Positions 7,572-17,273 of a stretch of 64,000 nt of DNA are shown piece by piece. Within the stretch, counting starts at the first letter, position 1, and each line of letters opens with the position of its first letter. A model generated the notes under the pieces. The model searched no databases and was not told where the DNA came from. It saw only the letters and a list, made by a program, of their open reading frames with translations. This DNA comes from Cytophagales bacterium (lineage in GTDB: Bacteria; Bacteroidota; Bacteroidia; Cytophagales; Flammeovirgaceae), in NCBI GenBank assembly GCA_025056215.1, contig JANWWC010000003.1, forward strand, positions 358,057 through 422,056, written 5' to 3'. A program made the position numbers and the translations under genes.

Positions 7572-10166
7572 ACGAAAAAATATGCCGAGACGTATTCCAA
7601 AATTTCTGCGAAGTTCAGGGTGTAAGTAAGTTACTCGATGTGTAAAATCTATGCGAAGGAGTTTGAAAATGTTCTCGATACTATAGAACACTTCTGCGTA
7701 GGGCGAATTTGGAGTAAATGATTTAAAATGCTCTTCTTCAGGCAAACGATTGCCCCATCTATCAATATAGGGAATTAAATATAAATTAGCCGTGCTAACA
7801 GTTCCGTATATCATGCGTGTACCAGCAGAAGTACGCCATTTGAGTTTTTTTAAGTAAGGAATTCGATTAAAAAATAATCCTTCGAAACGGTGATAGACAT
7901 GGAGTGAAAGGTATCTGTCACTTACAAATTCTAAATAATTCATAAGGTTGTAAGCTCCTCTTGCATTAAGAAAAAAAGTTTCATTCCCCAAATGAGTTTC
8001 TAAGAGAGGATAAGGAACTGTAGAGGGAATAACGCCTGCTGTAATGGTGTATTGGGTTCTTCCCAGACTTCCTAACCGAATATCGTGTTGCATCGAAAGA
8101 ACGAATTTTCTATAATGAAAGTCTCCTAAATTTTGAAAACGAAAACCTTGAGTGAATCGAAAAGTCCAAACAGGATAGCGGCTATAAGTGATAGTATAAC
8201 GATGATTTCCTCGATTTACGTATCTTTCTCCAATGCTATAACGAATTTCAGCTATGACTTCATTTACTTCAAATCGGCTTTTTCTTTCGGGTAAAGAAGC
8301 TAAATTTGAAATATCAAATTGTTTTTCAGGTGTTACGGGAATTTCGTAAAACTCAAAGTTATAAAGCGGTTCAAAAGCGCGATGTCTCAATGTGATTTTA
8401 CTACGCAACCCTTCTGCTAAATCGCTTTCTATGTAGGCCATTGCGATATTGTGCAAAAAGGGGTTTTTTAGTTTTCCGAATCTTGCAAATGCTAAAAACA
8501 GTTCTGTACTTAAAATATCATCACTAAAAATACCAACTTGATCGATATCGCGTTGGTAAGAAATTCCTGCTACACTCCATCGCTCTCTATGAAAAATGGA
8601 TTTTCCACCAAGATAGTACTTAAAACGGTTATCCTTTGTGCCATAAGCTGTATAGGCTTCGAAGACCCATTTTTCACTAAATTTTTCATTGGTGCGAAAA
8701 CCAGGGCGAAATCGAAATCCTTCTACATCGTTGATGGCTCCCAAAAATAAGTAAGGGCCAAATTCTACTTTGCCAAGGTCGTGGTAGCCATTCACTACTA
8801 TGTCGATAATTTCCATGTATGTTCTTACAACAGGGACTTTTTTGATAGTATCGATAATAGAATACAAACTCAATGTAGCTTCGGAGAGGGAATCATGTCG
8901 GTTTTGTTGCCAATACGATTCATCGGCATTATAAGCGTCTGCTTCTACGACTACGTCTTGTTCGTAAAAACTAAATGGACGCACAAAATTGATTTTAAAG
9001 TTTCGGTTAGAACTATAAAACTTTATTAACATTCCAGCCCAGTCGTCTTTGATTTCCCCTATGTCAATGATGAGACGCGTTTTATCGGGCAACCAACCTT
9101 TATCTTGGGCCACTTCTATCATTTGTTGTTGGATAACGACTTTTTCAATAAAATTCAAATTTGCTTCCTTAGTAATAGTTACATCTATTTGTTTAAGTGC
9201 GTAATGATAGGAGGAATCGGCAATCCACATGACGCCTGTAAAAGCTAAATCTTGCGGTTGTTTAGGTTTGAACTTGATTTTATAGCATGGAATTCCGTCC
9301 ATTAGAGTAGTGCGCGGATTATCATCATCATCATTTTCTTGGTAGATGAGTTCGTAGTCATAAAATAAATTCCAGCTATCAGCAATTGGAGAAATAAAAT
9401 CTTTTTCAAATAGGCGAATGTAATTGTTGTAAAAATTAAAATCTTGAAAAGCTTCTTGCATAAACTGTTTAGCAGGACTTGTATCTTTCAGCAAACCCGT
9501 GACCTTTTCTTTTTTAATATTTTCTCGCCTTTTTTCTGGAAATTTTCTATAAAATACATCTGCAATTTGCTCGGAGATAAAAATAGGAATTGTAGGCTTT
9601 CCATCTTCTCCTGCAGCGACTTTAGCTGCTTCTAATACATGTAGTATTTGTTGCATCGACTTTTTTTGTTGAAATTTTTCAGTGATATTATCGATAGAAA
9701 CTTCTGTTCGAGCGTATCTTTCGTATTCGTAAAAGTCCAAGTTGTTTTTATTGTTTCTTTCTTTGTTTTCTATCACTTTTCGCATGATAGCATATACAGG
9801 GTTTTCGTATTTTCTTTTAGTAATTACTACCTCCTGTAGTTCGATTCCTTCAGTAAGTTGAAAATTTATTATTTGTTCTTTGTTTTTTTGGATAAGTTTG
9901 TATTTAGGTTGATAGCCTACACTTGTTGCCCAAAGAGTGTCAGAAGGAGGATTTTCTGAGATTAATCGATAATTTCCTTCGAAATCGGTGGTAGTGCCTT
10001 CTACATTCTTGGAAGATTTAAGATATACGTTTGCAAAAGGAATTCCTTCTCCCGTAGAGGCATCAGTTACTTTGCCTGTAATGATGGTTTTTTGAGCATG
10101 AGCATAACTAAAAACTAAAATTAGCAGGCAACAGAAATAAATAACAGTCATTGAGAAGTTTGCCAA
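7566..10166 (-). CDS. DUF5686 outer-membrane protein with carboxypeptidase-regulatory-like domain
   Basis: 866 residues. A signal peptide (about 1-24, ending SYAHAQ) is followed by a CarboxypepD_reg-like beta sandwich (about 29-113; ITGKVTDASTGEGIPFANV). The DUF5686 region follows, first a periplasmic part with ELQEVVITKRKYENPVYAIM, then a long C-terminal half of alternating aromatic beta strands ending in IRLGIFFRL, typical of an outer-membrane barrel with terminal aromatic/Leu. This is the usual architecture of Bacteroidota DUF5686 proteins, whose role is unclear but which look like TonB-plug-like surface proteins. CAAATTTA at 10181-10188 is TAAATTTG on this strand, a likely -7 element. Confidence 0.9.
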   Translation of the reverse strand: MANFSMTVIYFCCLLILVFSYAHAQKTIITGKVTDASTGEGIPFANVYLKSSKNVEGTTTDFEGNYRLISENPPSDTLWATSVGYQPKYKLIQKNKEQIINFQLTEGIELQEVVITKRKYENPVYAIMRKVIENKERNNKNNLDFYEYERYARTEVSIDNITEKFQQKKSMQQILHVLEAAKVAAGEDGKPTIPIFISEQIADVFYRKFPEKRRENIKKEKVTGLLKDTSPAKQFMQEAFQDFNFYNNYIRLFEKDFISPIADSWNLFYDYELIYQENDDDDNPRTTLMDGIPCYKIKFKPKQPQDLAFTGVMWIADSSYHYALKQIDVTITKEANLNFIEKVVIQQQMIEVAQDKGWLPDKTRLIIDIGEIKDDWAGMLIKFYSSNRNFKINFVRPFSFYEQDVVVEADAYNADESYWQQNRHDSLSEATLSLYSIIDTIKKVPVVRTYMEIIDIVVNGYHDLGKVEFGPYLFLGAINDVEGFRFRPGFRTNEKFSEKWVFEAYTAYGTKDNRFKYYLGGKSIFHRERWSVAGISYQRDIDQVGIFSDDILSTELFLAFARFGKLKNPFLHNIAMAYIESDLAEGLRSKITLRHRAFEPLYNFEFYEIPVTPEKQFDISNLASLPERKSRFEVNEVIAEIRYSIGERYVNRGNHRYTITYSRYPVWTFRFTQGFRFQNLGDFHYRKFVLSMQHDIRLGSLGRTQYTITAGVIPSTVPYPLLETHLGNETFFLNARGAYNLMNYLEFVSDRYLSLHVYHRFEGLFFNRIPYLKKLKWRTSAGTRMIYGTVSTANLYLIPYIDRWGNRLPEEEHFKSFTPNSPYAEVFYSIENIFKLLRIDFTHRVTYLHPELRRNFGIRLGIFFRL

Positions 10167-10251
10167 TTTAATTTATTTTACAAATTTACAAATATGCCTT
10201 AAGAATGAATACAGATGCAGGAACTTTTTAAGTTCTTCTCAAACTTTATGA

Positions 10252-12318
10252 TCAATCTAAATTAAGATATACACTCCCTTGTTGTTGGATGTTGAATAGT
10301 TTTCGAGAATAAATATGTTGCTTTAATCTTGAAAAAGATTTCTGAGAAACAGACGCATCTGCAATCCAGTAGCGAACTGAAAGAGCAGAACTAACATTAG
10401 ATATTTTAAACCTGTGATTTGTGATTAAAATATCTATTGAAAAAGGAACATTTTCATATCCAGATTCAAGCAAGAAGATAGTTTTATTTTGGTATACCCA
10501 AAGATGCCCCTCTTGCAAGCGCACGTATGGAATAGGAGAAATAAAATTACTATCCAGATTAAAAAAGAGAGATTTTCGTTCAGTAGATTGCTGGTGTTGC
10601 TTCATTACTTGTTGAACAATTTTATGGTGAGCTAATAAACGTGTGTCAGCGTAATTATAAGCATTCTCGCTTGAAAAAAAACTGACATGAGTTCCTTGAC
10701 GAAGGTCGTAAACCCACAATTGATGTTCTTGATAACGCATAATTTTAGAAATAATATTATAAGAGGCATAACCTACTGCAGCTAAGCAAGCTAATTTGAT
10801 TCCCATTCGTTGATGATGAAACCAATGAAGAGAAATACCTACTAAAAACAAATATATCCCGACAGTTTCAAGAGTAGAGAGATAAACAGGCGTGATAACT
10901 GCATAAGGAAGATTTGAAAGATGCTCAAGCAGAAAATTCTGTCCAAGAATTATCTGATTAATTGCGTAGCCTAAAGTTTCAGGTACGAAAGGTAAAAAAC
11001 TTGTAACAACAATGCTCAAACCTCCTATTAACAAAAGAGCTGCTAAAGGTACTACGATGAGATTAGAAACAAAAAAGAAAGTTGGAAACTGTCCGAAATA
11101 ATGAATGCTAATAGGAGCAGTTGCCAAAGTTGCTGCAAGAGCTACACAACTAATTTGCCAAATGTAGTCTAACAATCTGTTGTCAAATTCTAAAAGTTCA
11201 TAAAATTTGGGTTGAAAATAAACAATTCCTACAACAGCAAGATAAGAGAGTTGAAATCCTACTTGAAACAGCAAAAAAGGTTGAAAACAGAGCAAAAGGA
11301 AAGCAGAAACAGCAATAGTATTATAGATGTTTGTTTGACGTCGAGTCGCTTGGGCAATAGCCATCAACGAGAACATAGTAACGGCACGCAACACCGAAGG
11401 CGACAGACCTGTAACAAAAGCATAACTCCATAGAAGAAAAATAGAAAAAAAGGTTTTTAGAACTATTCCGCGCTTAAAGCGGTCGGTCCAACTGAGTAAA
11501 AATTGAATGATTCCGTATAACAATCCTACGTGCAACCCTGAGACAGCTAACACATGCATTGCTCCTGTAGAAGCATATATTTGACGTATGTCGTCATGTA
11601 GCGAGCTTTTGATTCCTAGCAATAAGGCTGTAAGAATACTGTGAGCCTCGGAAGATGGTATTGAAGTTTGCAAAACACTATCGGCATAGCGTCTAATTTG
11701 CAAACTGATAGACATCCAAATAGAAGGCGGGCGATGATCAATTTTTAAAATTTTTCCTTGTTTGATATGAAATTGATGAAATATATTTTGATACATCATA
11801 TATCCCTGATAATCAAACTGAAATGGATTGCCAGGAGCTGGAATTCTTTTAGTTTGTTCGAGAATTAGAAATACATCTCCGTAGTAAAATTTTTCTGGGC
11901 TTTGAAAGTAAAGAATCGCTTTTCCTTGGCACGTTTTCCAAAAAGAATCCGTTCGTACAGCTTGTACCTCTACGACAATTTTTGAGCGATTCGATTGTGT
12001 TTCAGAGTCGCTGATAGCAACTGCTTTGTATGCAATTCCATGAGAAACATTTCCAAAATGTTGAGAGTCATTAAGTGCGTAGTATTGATATGAAAGGTTG
12101 ATTCCTGTTACAACTAAAAAAATACTTCCAATGATTCCTCTAAGAGTTTCTAATAATAAAAATGTTCTTGGATGAAAAATAAAGGTACAACCGTACAAAA
12201 TCACAACAAAAATTATCCATTTCATCGGAATAGAAACAGAAAAGTGATTAAGGTAGGCAATCAAGATTCCAGTGATTAGCCATAAAACGAAGCGTACAAA
12301 TGGAACTCCTGAAAACAT
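10252..12318 (-). CDS. comEC: ComEC/Rec2-family DNA uptake membrane protein
   Basis: 688 residues with an N-terminal membrane/OB-like DUF4131 region (to ~210) and the Competence domain (~225-500). Landmark: AHSILTALLLGIKSSL...IYASTGAMHVLAVSGLHVGLL, the signature of ComEC, the channel that takes single-stranded DNA across the inner membrane in natural transformation. The last ~150 residues correspond in place to the metallo-beta-lactamase-like domain. They show only its fold-like strands (LWVYDLRQGTHVSFF, ILITNH) and no HxHxDH metal site, as in many Bacteroidota ComEC proteins. comM lies further on in the window; no other competence gene is adjacent. Confidence 0.9.
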   Translation of the reverse strand: MFSGVPFVRFVLWLITGILIAYLNHFSVSIPMKWIIFVVILYGCTFIFHPRTFLLLETLRGIIGSIFLVVTGINLSYQYYALNDSQHFGNVSHGIAYKAVAISDSETQSNRSKIVVEVQAVRTDSFWKTCQGKAILYFQSPEKFYYGDVFLILEQTKRIPAPGNPFQFDYQGYMMYQNIFHQFHIKQGKILKIDHRPPSIWMSISLQIRRYADSVLQTSIPSSEAHSILTALLLGIKSSLHDDIRQIYASTGAMHVLAVSGLHVGLLYGIIQFLLSWTDRFKRGIVLKTFFSIFLLWSYAFVTGLSPSVLRAVTMFSLMAIAQATRRQTNIYNTIAVSAFLLLCFQPFLLFQVGFQLSYLAVVGIVYFQPKFYELLEFDNRLLDYIWQISCVALAATLATAPISIHYFGQFPTFFFVSNLIVVPLAALLLIGGLSIVVTSFLPFVPETLGYAINQIILGQNFLLEHLSNLPYAVITPVYLSTLETVGIYLFLVGISLHWFHHQRMGIKLACLAAVGYASYNIISKIMRYQEHQLWVYDLRQGTHVSFFSSENAYNYADTRLLAHHKIVQQVMKQHQQSTERKSLFFNLDSNFISPIPYVRLQEGHLWVYQNKTIFLLESGYENVPFSIDILITNHRFKISNVSSALSVRYWIADASVSQKSFSRLKQHIYSRKLFNIQQQGSVYLNLD

Positions 12319-13042
12319 TGAAAAGCATAATTACTCCAACAAAATACCAAATTTTAATTTTTATGCAAGTTGTGCGCCTCAAACATGATTGCACTTTTTT
12401 ACTTTGAATGGTTTGGCCTAATACTCTTGTCTTATAGTTTGCTTGTGCAATAGAACATACCACCAATTTTTGTAAAAATCCTTGATTGTTGTTTTTTTGC
12501 TGATAAGTGATTAGCTTCAAAAGCCGCTTACAAAGGCTAATTGTAAAATAGCCAACTTTGTTTATTCCATAGAACCTACAACGCCAGCGAAACGAAATTT
12601 TACAAAAGAGATTTTCCTCTTAATTTTCTTATATTGTTTATAATACATTTCTAAATCTTGCTTCCATAGAAGCAAAAGCCATTTTTTGGTAAAGTTTCAT
12701 GCAAAATTCGCCGTTTTTATATTTGACCTTAAAACCCTTATGAAAAGCATTTTAATCGTTCGCAATTTTAGAGTTAATATGTCGCATTGAAAAATTTGCC
12801 GCGAGTTCAATATAAGTCCCTAATGAGAAGAGTTTTCATTTTTACTTGTGCATAAAAAAGAATCGAAAAACGCGTAAACCACGTTGAGCATAAAGCCATG
12901 CTGCTGTTTTCAAACTTTTTTTGATTTTTGACTTCTTAGAATGACGTCTTTTAGTGTATCATAAGCGCAATCATTTTATACCTATTGGCGTTAGAAAAGT
13001 AATTTCAACCACCTAATTTTTAGGAAATCTTGAGTAAAGTGG
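12319..13042. other. Long intergenic stretch without a recognisable gene
   Basis: 724 bases between the comEC start and the end of the lipoprotein gene. All frames are broken by frequent stops; the longest ATG-led frames I could follow are under 20 codons, apart from a frame that runs into comEC in the wrong register. I see no tRNA fold, strong hairpin with T run, direct repeat or insertion-sequence end. It could hold an eroded gene or an untranslated RNA, but nothing in the sequence proves either. Confidence 0.5.
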
Positions 13043-14170
13043 TTAAAAACTTTGTTCAGATTCTTTTGTTTCAGTTTCTTCTGGTTTTGGAGTTTCAGAA
13101 GGAGAAGCAGAAGAGGTGGGTTTCTTTTTCTTTTTGGATTTTTGCGATTTTTTTCCTTTTCCAATTTCAATATACGTATTTTGTTCAGCTACTTGCAAGA
13201 TAATATCGAACTCATTTTCTTGTAGTTCTTCCTCTTCAGTTTTGGCATACCATTGCTCATTTTCGAACTCGTTGTAGACGGTATCTGTTTCAGCAGTGGT
13301 TTTTTTCTTTTTAAAAATCTTAGCCAATAAGCTGGGTTTTTCGATAGGATTTCCTAAGCTATCGTATTCTATTTTTTTACAAAGCAATCCAAATAGATTA
13401 GAAAGTTTTTTTTGGCAATTCAATTCTTGTTGAGCTCTTTGAGCTTCTAATTCGGCTTCCCATTTAGGGCGCATAGAGTCTACGTAATCCATAATCTTTT
13501 TTCCAATAGTGTAGTTATAAACAATTTGGTCCCAATTGGCTCCTTTGAAGAATACAGAGTCAGGAATCATTTTCTTTTCGCGTTTTTCTTGTTTTTGGGG
13601 ATTTGAAACAGAATCTGGGGCATTTATATTAGAAGTAGCAGTTGTAGGCTTTTCCTCGGGAGTAGGGAGCACAGGCACTGGAGGAGCATCGCCCGTAATA
13701 GTAGAATCGATGACGTATTCTTCTTCTTTTAGAGTTGGGTCAAAAATTACAGTTTGGGAGGTGTCAGGTTTGTGAATAGTAATGCGTGCTAAGACAATTC
13801 TGTTAAAATTTTGTTGCCTTGAAGGGATGATTCTATCGAACAAAGGAGGATTTTTTTCTCTCAATCCAAACTGATTAGCTTGTGGCCCGCGCATGAAAGG
13901 AATATCTTTGGGAATGGTATCGTTATCGAACATCAACATTCCATGGTCGTTTTTTTGCCTGATGTCGGCCAACAATTTTTGAGCTTTTCCATACACCACG
14001 CTGTCTGTAAGAGGAGCAGGAACAAAGTAAGAAAAGAATTGTTCATTCACCTTTTCTCCAAAATGAAAAGCAGTGAAGTAATCAGGGCATACGTATCTTT
14101 TAGTACATCCACTTAGCAAGTACAGCAAAACCAATAAGCTGCGAGTATATGACAATCTCCTTGTTTTCAT
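13043..14170 (-). CDS. Putative lipoprotein with Lys-rich C-terminal tail
   Basis: 375 residues. The lipobox LLSGC (C22) follows a hydrophobic stretch, so the mature protein is likely lipid-anchored. The pattern CPDYFTAFHFGE...FSYF...D..PK and later FNRIVLARITIH resembles a Bacteroidota family of hypothetical lipoproteins that begin C-P-x-Y near the lipid Cys. The middle is Pro/Thr-rich (about 165-200). The end is strongly Lys-rich (KKSQKSKKKKKPTSS) and then acidic (ETETKESEQSF), so it is probably disordered. Some members are linked to gliding or surface functions, but I cannot assign that here. No operon partner. Confidence 0.75.
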   Translation of the reverse strand: MKTRRLSYTRSLLVLLYLLSGCTKRYVCPDYFTAFHFGEKVNEQFFSYFVPAPLTDSVVYGKAQKLLADIRQKNDHGMLMFDNDTIPKDIPFMRGPQANQFGLREKNPPLFDRIIPSRQQNFNRIVLARITIHKPDTSQTVIFDPTLKEEEYVIDSTITGDAPPVPVLPTPEEKPTTATSNINAPDSVSNPQKQEKREKKMIPDSVFFKGANWDQIVYNYTIGKKIMDYVDSMRPKWEAELEAQRAQQELNCQKKLSNLFGLLCKKIEYDSLGNPIEKPSLLAKIFKKKKTTAETDTVYNEFENEQWYAKTEEEELQENEFDIILQVAEQNTYIEIGKGKKSQKSKKKKKPTSSASPSETPKPEETETKESEQSF

Positions 14171-14351
14171 TGATTATTAAGCTAGAGGAATAAGTTTCTT
14201 ATAAAGACAAACGAAAAAAAATCCTTATACATTTTAAGTTTGATAGTTAAAACGCTAACTTGTACTTTTTCGTGTATTTTATTACAAATATAATAAATTT
14301 CTTTGTAAACACTAAAATGAGTTGCTTTTGTATTTAATCATTCAAATGTTT

Positions 14352-15077
14352 ATGCGTTTATTTTTATTTTTCTTTTTCAAGGGGTTATTAGAAATATTTT
14401 CGATAAGCTTTGTAGTAGCTCAGAAACATGAAATGGGCTTAGGAATAGGACCTACGAATTACAAAGGAGATCTCGCTCCATCAGTAAATTGGAAGAATAC
14501 GAGTGTAGCAGGAACTTTTTTTTATCGCATGAATATTAGTCGAAGCATTTCTTGGAAGAGTAATTTGAGTTTTGGTAATATTCGTGCGGCAGACTACTTC
14601 GGAAGAGCTATTCAAAAGGAAAGAAATTTTGAATTCTCTTCGTTTTTTGCGCAAGTTAGTTCACAAATAGAATATAATTTTTTTGATATGCGTTTTCCTA
14701 AAAGCAAATATCAATATTCGCCTTACTTATTTGCAGGATTGGGTATGGCGAATTACGTTTTTTCTTCAAACTATTCGAGCGCTGTAGAACCCTCCTCGCA
14801 AGTTTTATTACCTTTTGGAGTAGGTATTAAAAAAGCTTTTAACAGAGATCTTAACATCGGGGCAGAATGGATCACGTTCAAAACTTTTTCTGACAATCTA
14901 GATGGACTTTCTAACCAAGAAAACTCTTCTTTTCCAAGTGGGTATCGCGGTTTTTTTGCTAATGCAGATATGTATTACATAATAAAATTTTCAATAAGTT
15001 ATGTGATTTATAACATAATATGCCCGCATCATTACAAAAATTATATGATACCTCCTTCTGAAATCTTAAAACCATGA
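14352..15077 (+). CDS. DUF6089-like outer-membrane beta-barrel protein
   Basis: 241 residues from ATG 14352 (in-frame ATG 14346 and TTG 14322 are alternatives); the chosen start gives a clear signal peptide MRLFLFFFF...FVVAQ. The mature part begins HEMGLGIGPTNYKGDLAPS, the typical opening of the DUF6089 barrel proteins of Bacteroidota, followed by strands such as KYQYSPYLFAGLGMANYVF and LLPFGVGIKKAFNRDLNIG. The C-terminus extends ~25 residues beyond the usual last strand. The stop codon overlaps the start of the next gene in an ATGA arrangement (15074-15077), suggesting translational coupling to the DUF6909 gene. Confidence 0.82.
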   Translation: MRLFLFFFFKGLLEIFSISFVVAQKHEMGLGIGPTNYKGDLAPSVNWKNTSVAGTFFYRMNISRSISWKSNLSFGNIRAADYFGRAIQKERNFEFSSFFAQVSSQIEYNFFDMRFPKSKYQYSPYLFAGLGMANYVFSSNYSSAVEPSSQVLLPFGVGIKKAFNRDLNIGAEWITFKTFSDNLDGLSNQENSSFPSGYRGFFANADMYYIIKFSISYVIYNIICPHHYKNYMIPPSEILKP

Positions 15078-16798
15078 TAGACATGATACGAGTAAGAGAA
15101 TCGCGTGCAGCTATTGAAAAGATTTATATTGAGATTAGGCATTTTTTTAATCGAGGCTACTATAAGCCTTTTGGAGTATCTGGAAAAGAAATGATTGACG
15201 CACTTTTGATGTTGCGCCCTGAGATTTATGGTTCTATCAACGATCCGAAAAAAGTAGAACTCGACGGACTTGTTTATGTGATTGACCGCTTGCCTAAAGG
15301 GATTGAAGAGTGTAGAATTATCAATTTTATTTCAGAAGAGGGATATGCCACCTCTAGTTTTGAGCACTTTGTACCTCCTAAACGCAAAAGAAACTGTTAT
15401 CGGGTGGATAGTGAACAGTTTTGTATTGAAATTACGCGCGGGCGCAGCGAATTGTACGATATTCTTACGCATCTGACTTTTTTGTTTATTGAAGCTGAAA
15501 AAATTAAACGTCGAACCCATGATGAAAAAGGTCGCAAAACCAGAGAATGGCACTATCTAGAAGAGCTCGCTAAACATAAATACACGCCCGAAGGTAGAGA
15601 ATTAGAAGTTGCTATTACTCATACAAGCACGATTGTAGGACGCACTTTCGATGAAACGCGGCGTGCTTATTATCGATTGGCAGAAAACCCTAAGGATAAT
15701 AGTGGATTGTTCAACATTGTTTATCATCTGGGGCGGGTAAGTTTAGAAGAAGAGCGAGAACAAAAGTGGCGTGAAATTCGCTTTACTCCTACTTTGCGCG
15801 AACGGATTGGGCAGCACATCTACGGAGAAAGGTGGGCTACTAATATCAAAGAAGTAATTTATAGTCAATATAAAAACCAGCGCCCTTTGCACATTATTAG
15901 TGCTAATATGCACAGTGTTTTAAATGCTTTGTTTGCTTATCCTGCCTTGCATCAACAATTTCCGAATTATGGTATTAAAGAATTAGCACTCGAAATTTCT
16001 AAATCGGATAAAAACCTCTTGCAAAACAAAGTACAAGAGTATGCAATTCGGCAAGGAATGATTTACATCGAAGATACTTCAGGAACGCTTTTGAATGTAC
16101 AAATCTTTGATACAGATAAAATTGATTGGTCGAAAATTTCACCAGAAATTCAACCCGATCTGGAATATATTCGCACTCAAAAGCCACTTTTGGTGGTGAT
16201 GGATTATGCTTTTGGCGAGCAAGCTTACGAATGCATGGATGAACTTTTAAAGCCTTACAAATTTCGAGATACAGAAATCAATATGCAAGTTGCTTCTGTG
16301 AATATTATGGGGAAAGCGGGTACCTTACAAGGCAAAAAAGGAGATATTATGATTCCGACAGCACACGTTTTTGAAGGCACTGCTGATAATTATCCTGTTG
16401 ATAATCAGGTTTCTGCTGCTGACTTTGCTCACGAAACGATTCCTGTCTACGAAGGAACCATGATTACTGTTTTAGGAACTTCCCTTCAGAATAAAGATAT
16501 TTTGAACTATTTTAAAACCTCTTCTTGGAATGCCATCGGGTTAGAAATGGAAGGAGCTCATTATCAGAAAGCAATTCAATCTGCATCGCGCATCAGAAAA
16601 AGCATTCGACGCGATGTAAAGGTGAGTTATGCTTACTACGCGTCTGATAATCCGCTTGAAACAGGCCACACGCTCGCTTCAGGAAGTTTAGGCGCTATCG
16701 GGGTTAAGCCTACTTATCTTATTACGTTAGTAATTCTTAATAAAATTTTGCGCAACTTTCGCCATTGCCTCGCTGAAGCAGAAGTTTCTACCGAATAG
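15074..16798 (+). CDS. DUF6909 family protein; C-terminus resembles nucleoside phosphorylases/nucleosidases
   Basis: 574 residues, cytoplasmic, no signal peptide. The overall sequence (RVRESRAAIEKIYIEIRHFF at the N-terminus, a helical middle) fits the Bacteroidota DUF6909 family. The C-terminal ~190 residues carry features of the PNP/MTAN superfamily: MGKAGTLQGKKGDIMIP (411-427; compare the gly-rich ...GxxGxL..GDIvI strand), then E491-M492-E493-G494 in IGLEMEGAHYQKA, and S524-D525 in YYASDNP. In MTAN and PNP the equivalent Glu binds ribose and the SD Asp acts on the purine base. Known: the superfamily motif. Inference: that this DUF acts on a nucleoside or nucleotide. It is coupled to the DUF6089 barrel gene upstream by a 4-base overlap. 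Confidence 0.75.
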   Translation: MIDMIRVRESRAAIEKIYIEIRHFFNRGYYKPFGVSGKEMIDALLMLRPEIYGSINDPKKVELDGLVYVIDRLPKGIEECRIINFISEEGYATSSFEHFVPPKRKRNCYRVDSEQFCIEITRGRSELYDILTHLTFLFIEAEKIKRRTHDEKGRKTREWHYLEELAKHKYTPEGRELEVAITHTSTIVGRTFDETRRAYYRLAENPKDNSGLFNIVYHLGRVSLEEEREQKWREIRFTPTLRERIGQHIYGERWATNIKEVIYSQYKNQRPLHIISANMHSVLNALFAYPALHQQFPNYGIKELALEISKSDKNLLQNKVQEYAIRQGMIYIEDTSGTLLNVQIFDTDKIDWSKISPEIQPDLEYIRTQKPLLVVMDYAFGEQAYECMDELLKPYKFRDTEINMQVASVNIMGKAGTLQGKKGDIMIPTAHVFEGTADNYPVDNQVSAADFAHETIPVYEGTMITVLGTSLQNKDILNYFKTSSWNAIGLEMEGAHYQKAIQSASRIRKSIRRDVKVSYAYYASDNPLETGHTLASGSLGAIGVKPTYLITLVILNKILRNFRHCLAEAEVSTE

Positions 16799-17273
16799 GT
16801 TTTCGTCTCTAAAAGATTGTTTTTGGCAGATAATCAGTTTTTTCAGATTTATAAACTGAAAAAATCCGAAGGCTTTTTTGGAAAGCGTGGATTTGAGATC
16901 TCTTCAGAACAGTGGTAAGTTTAATTTTTTAAAAAGGAATTTTCTTCGAAGTATTCAAAAGACATTCTGCAAAAATTAACTAAGGTCCAATTTACTTTGA
17001 CACTTACTCAAAATCTTTATTCGGAAGTTGGCTAAAAAGAACTGTAGAAGGCATAATTTTGGAATTACTAATCATCGCGCTAATCAAAAGTTGCAATTTT
17101 TCGGTCTACACCAAACCGCACCAGGTTTTCAGCAAGATTTCACAGATGTGCACATTTACCTCTAATTATAAAAAATAAATCTTTTTCGAACGGCTTTAAA
17201 GATGTTTTGTTTATTGTATGAAATGATTTTATTTACACATCATTAGACAAGATCACTAAAAATAAACTTGACA
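16799..17273. other. Intergenic region upstream of pyruvate kinase
   Basis: 475 bases with no gene. A weak inverted repeat lies around 16836-16866 (TTTTTTCAG against CTGAAAAAA, 9-base loop) but has no clean T tail. TAATTTTG at 17054-17061, with TTG 23 bases upstream, could be a pyk promoter with a long leader, though the spacing is unusual. Nothing else was recognised. Confidence 0.4.

Noticed and set aside
12248..12520. 90-codon frame on the minus strand upstream of comEC
   Set aside because: It overlaps the comEC start in another register, has no domain, signal or regular pattern, and ends inside the comEC N-terminus.
17028..17061. TTG-N23-TAATTTTG as the pyk promoter
   Set aside because: The spacing is longer than the usual 19-21 and the site is over 200 bases from the start; kept only as a weak possibility. 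Similar N23 cases occur at 1458-1491 and before yajC (5686-5719).
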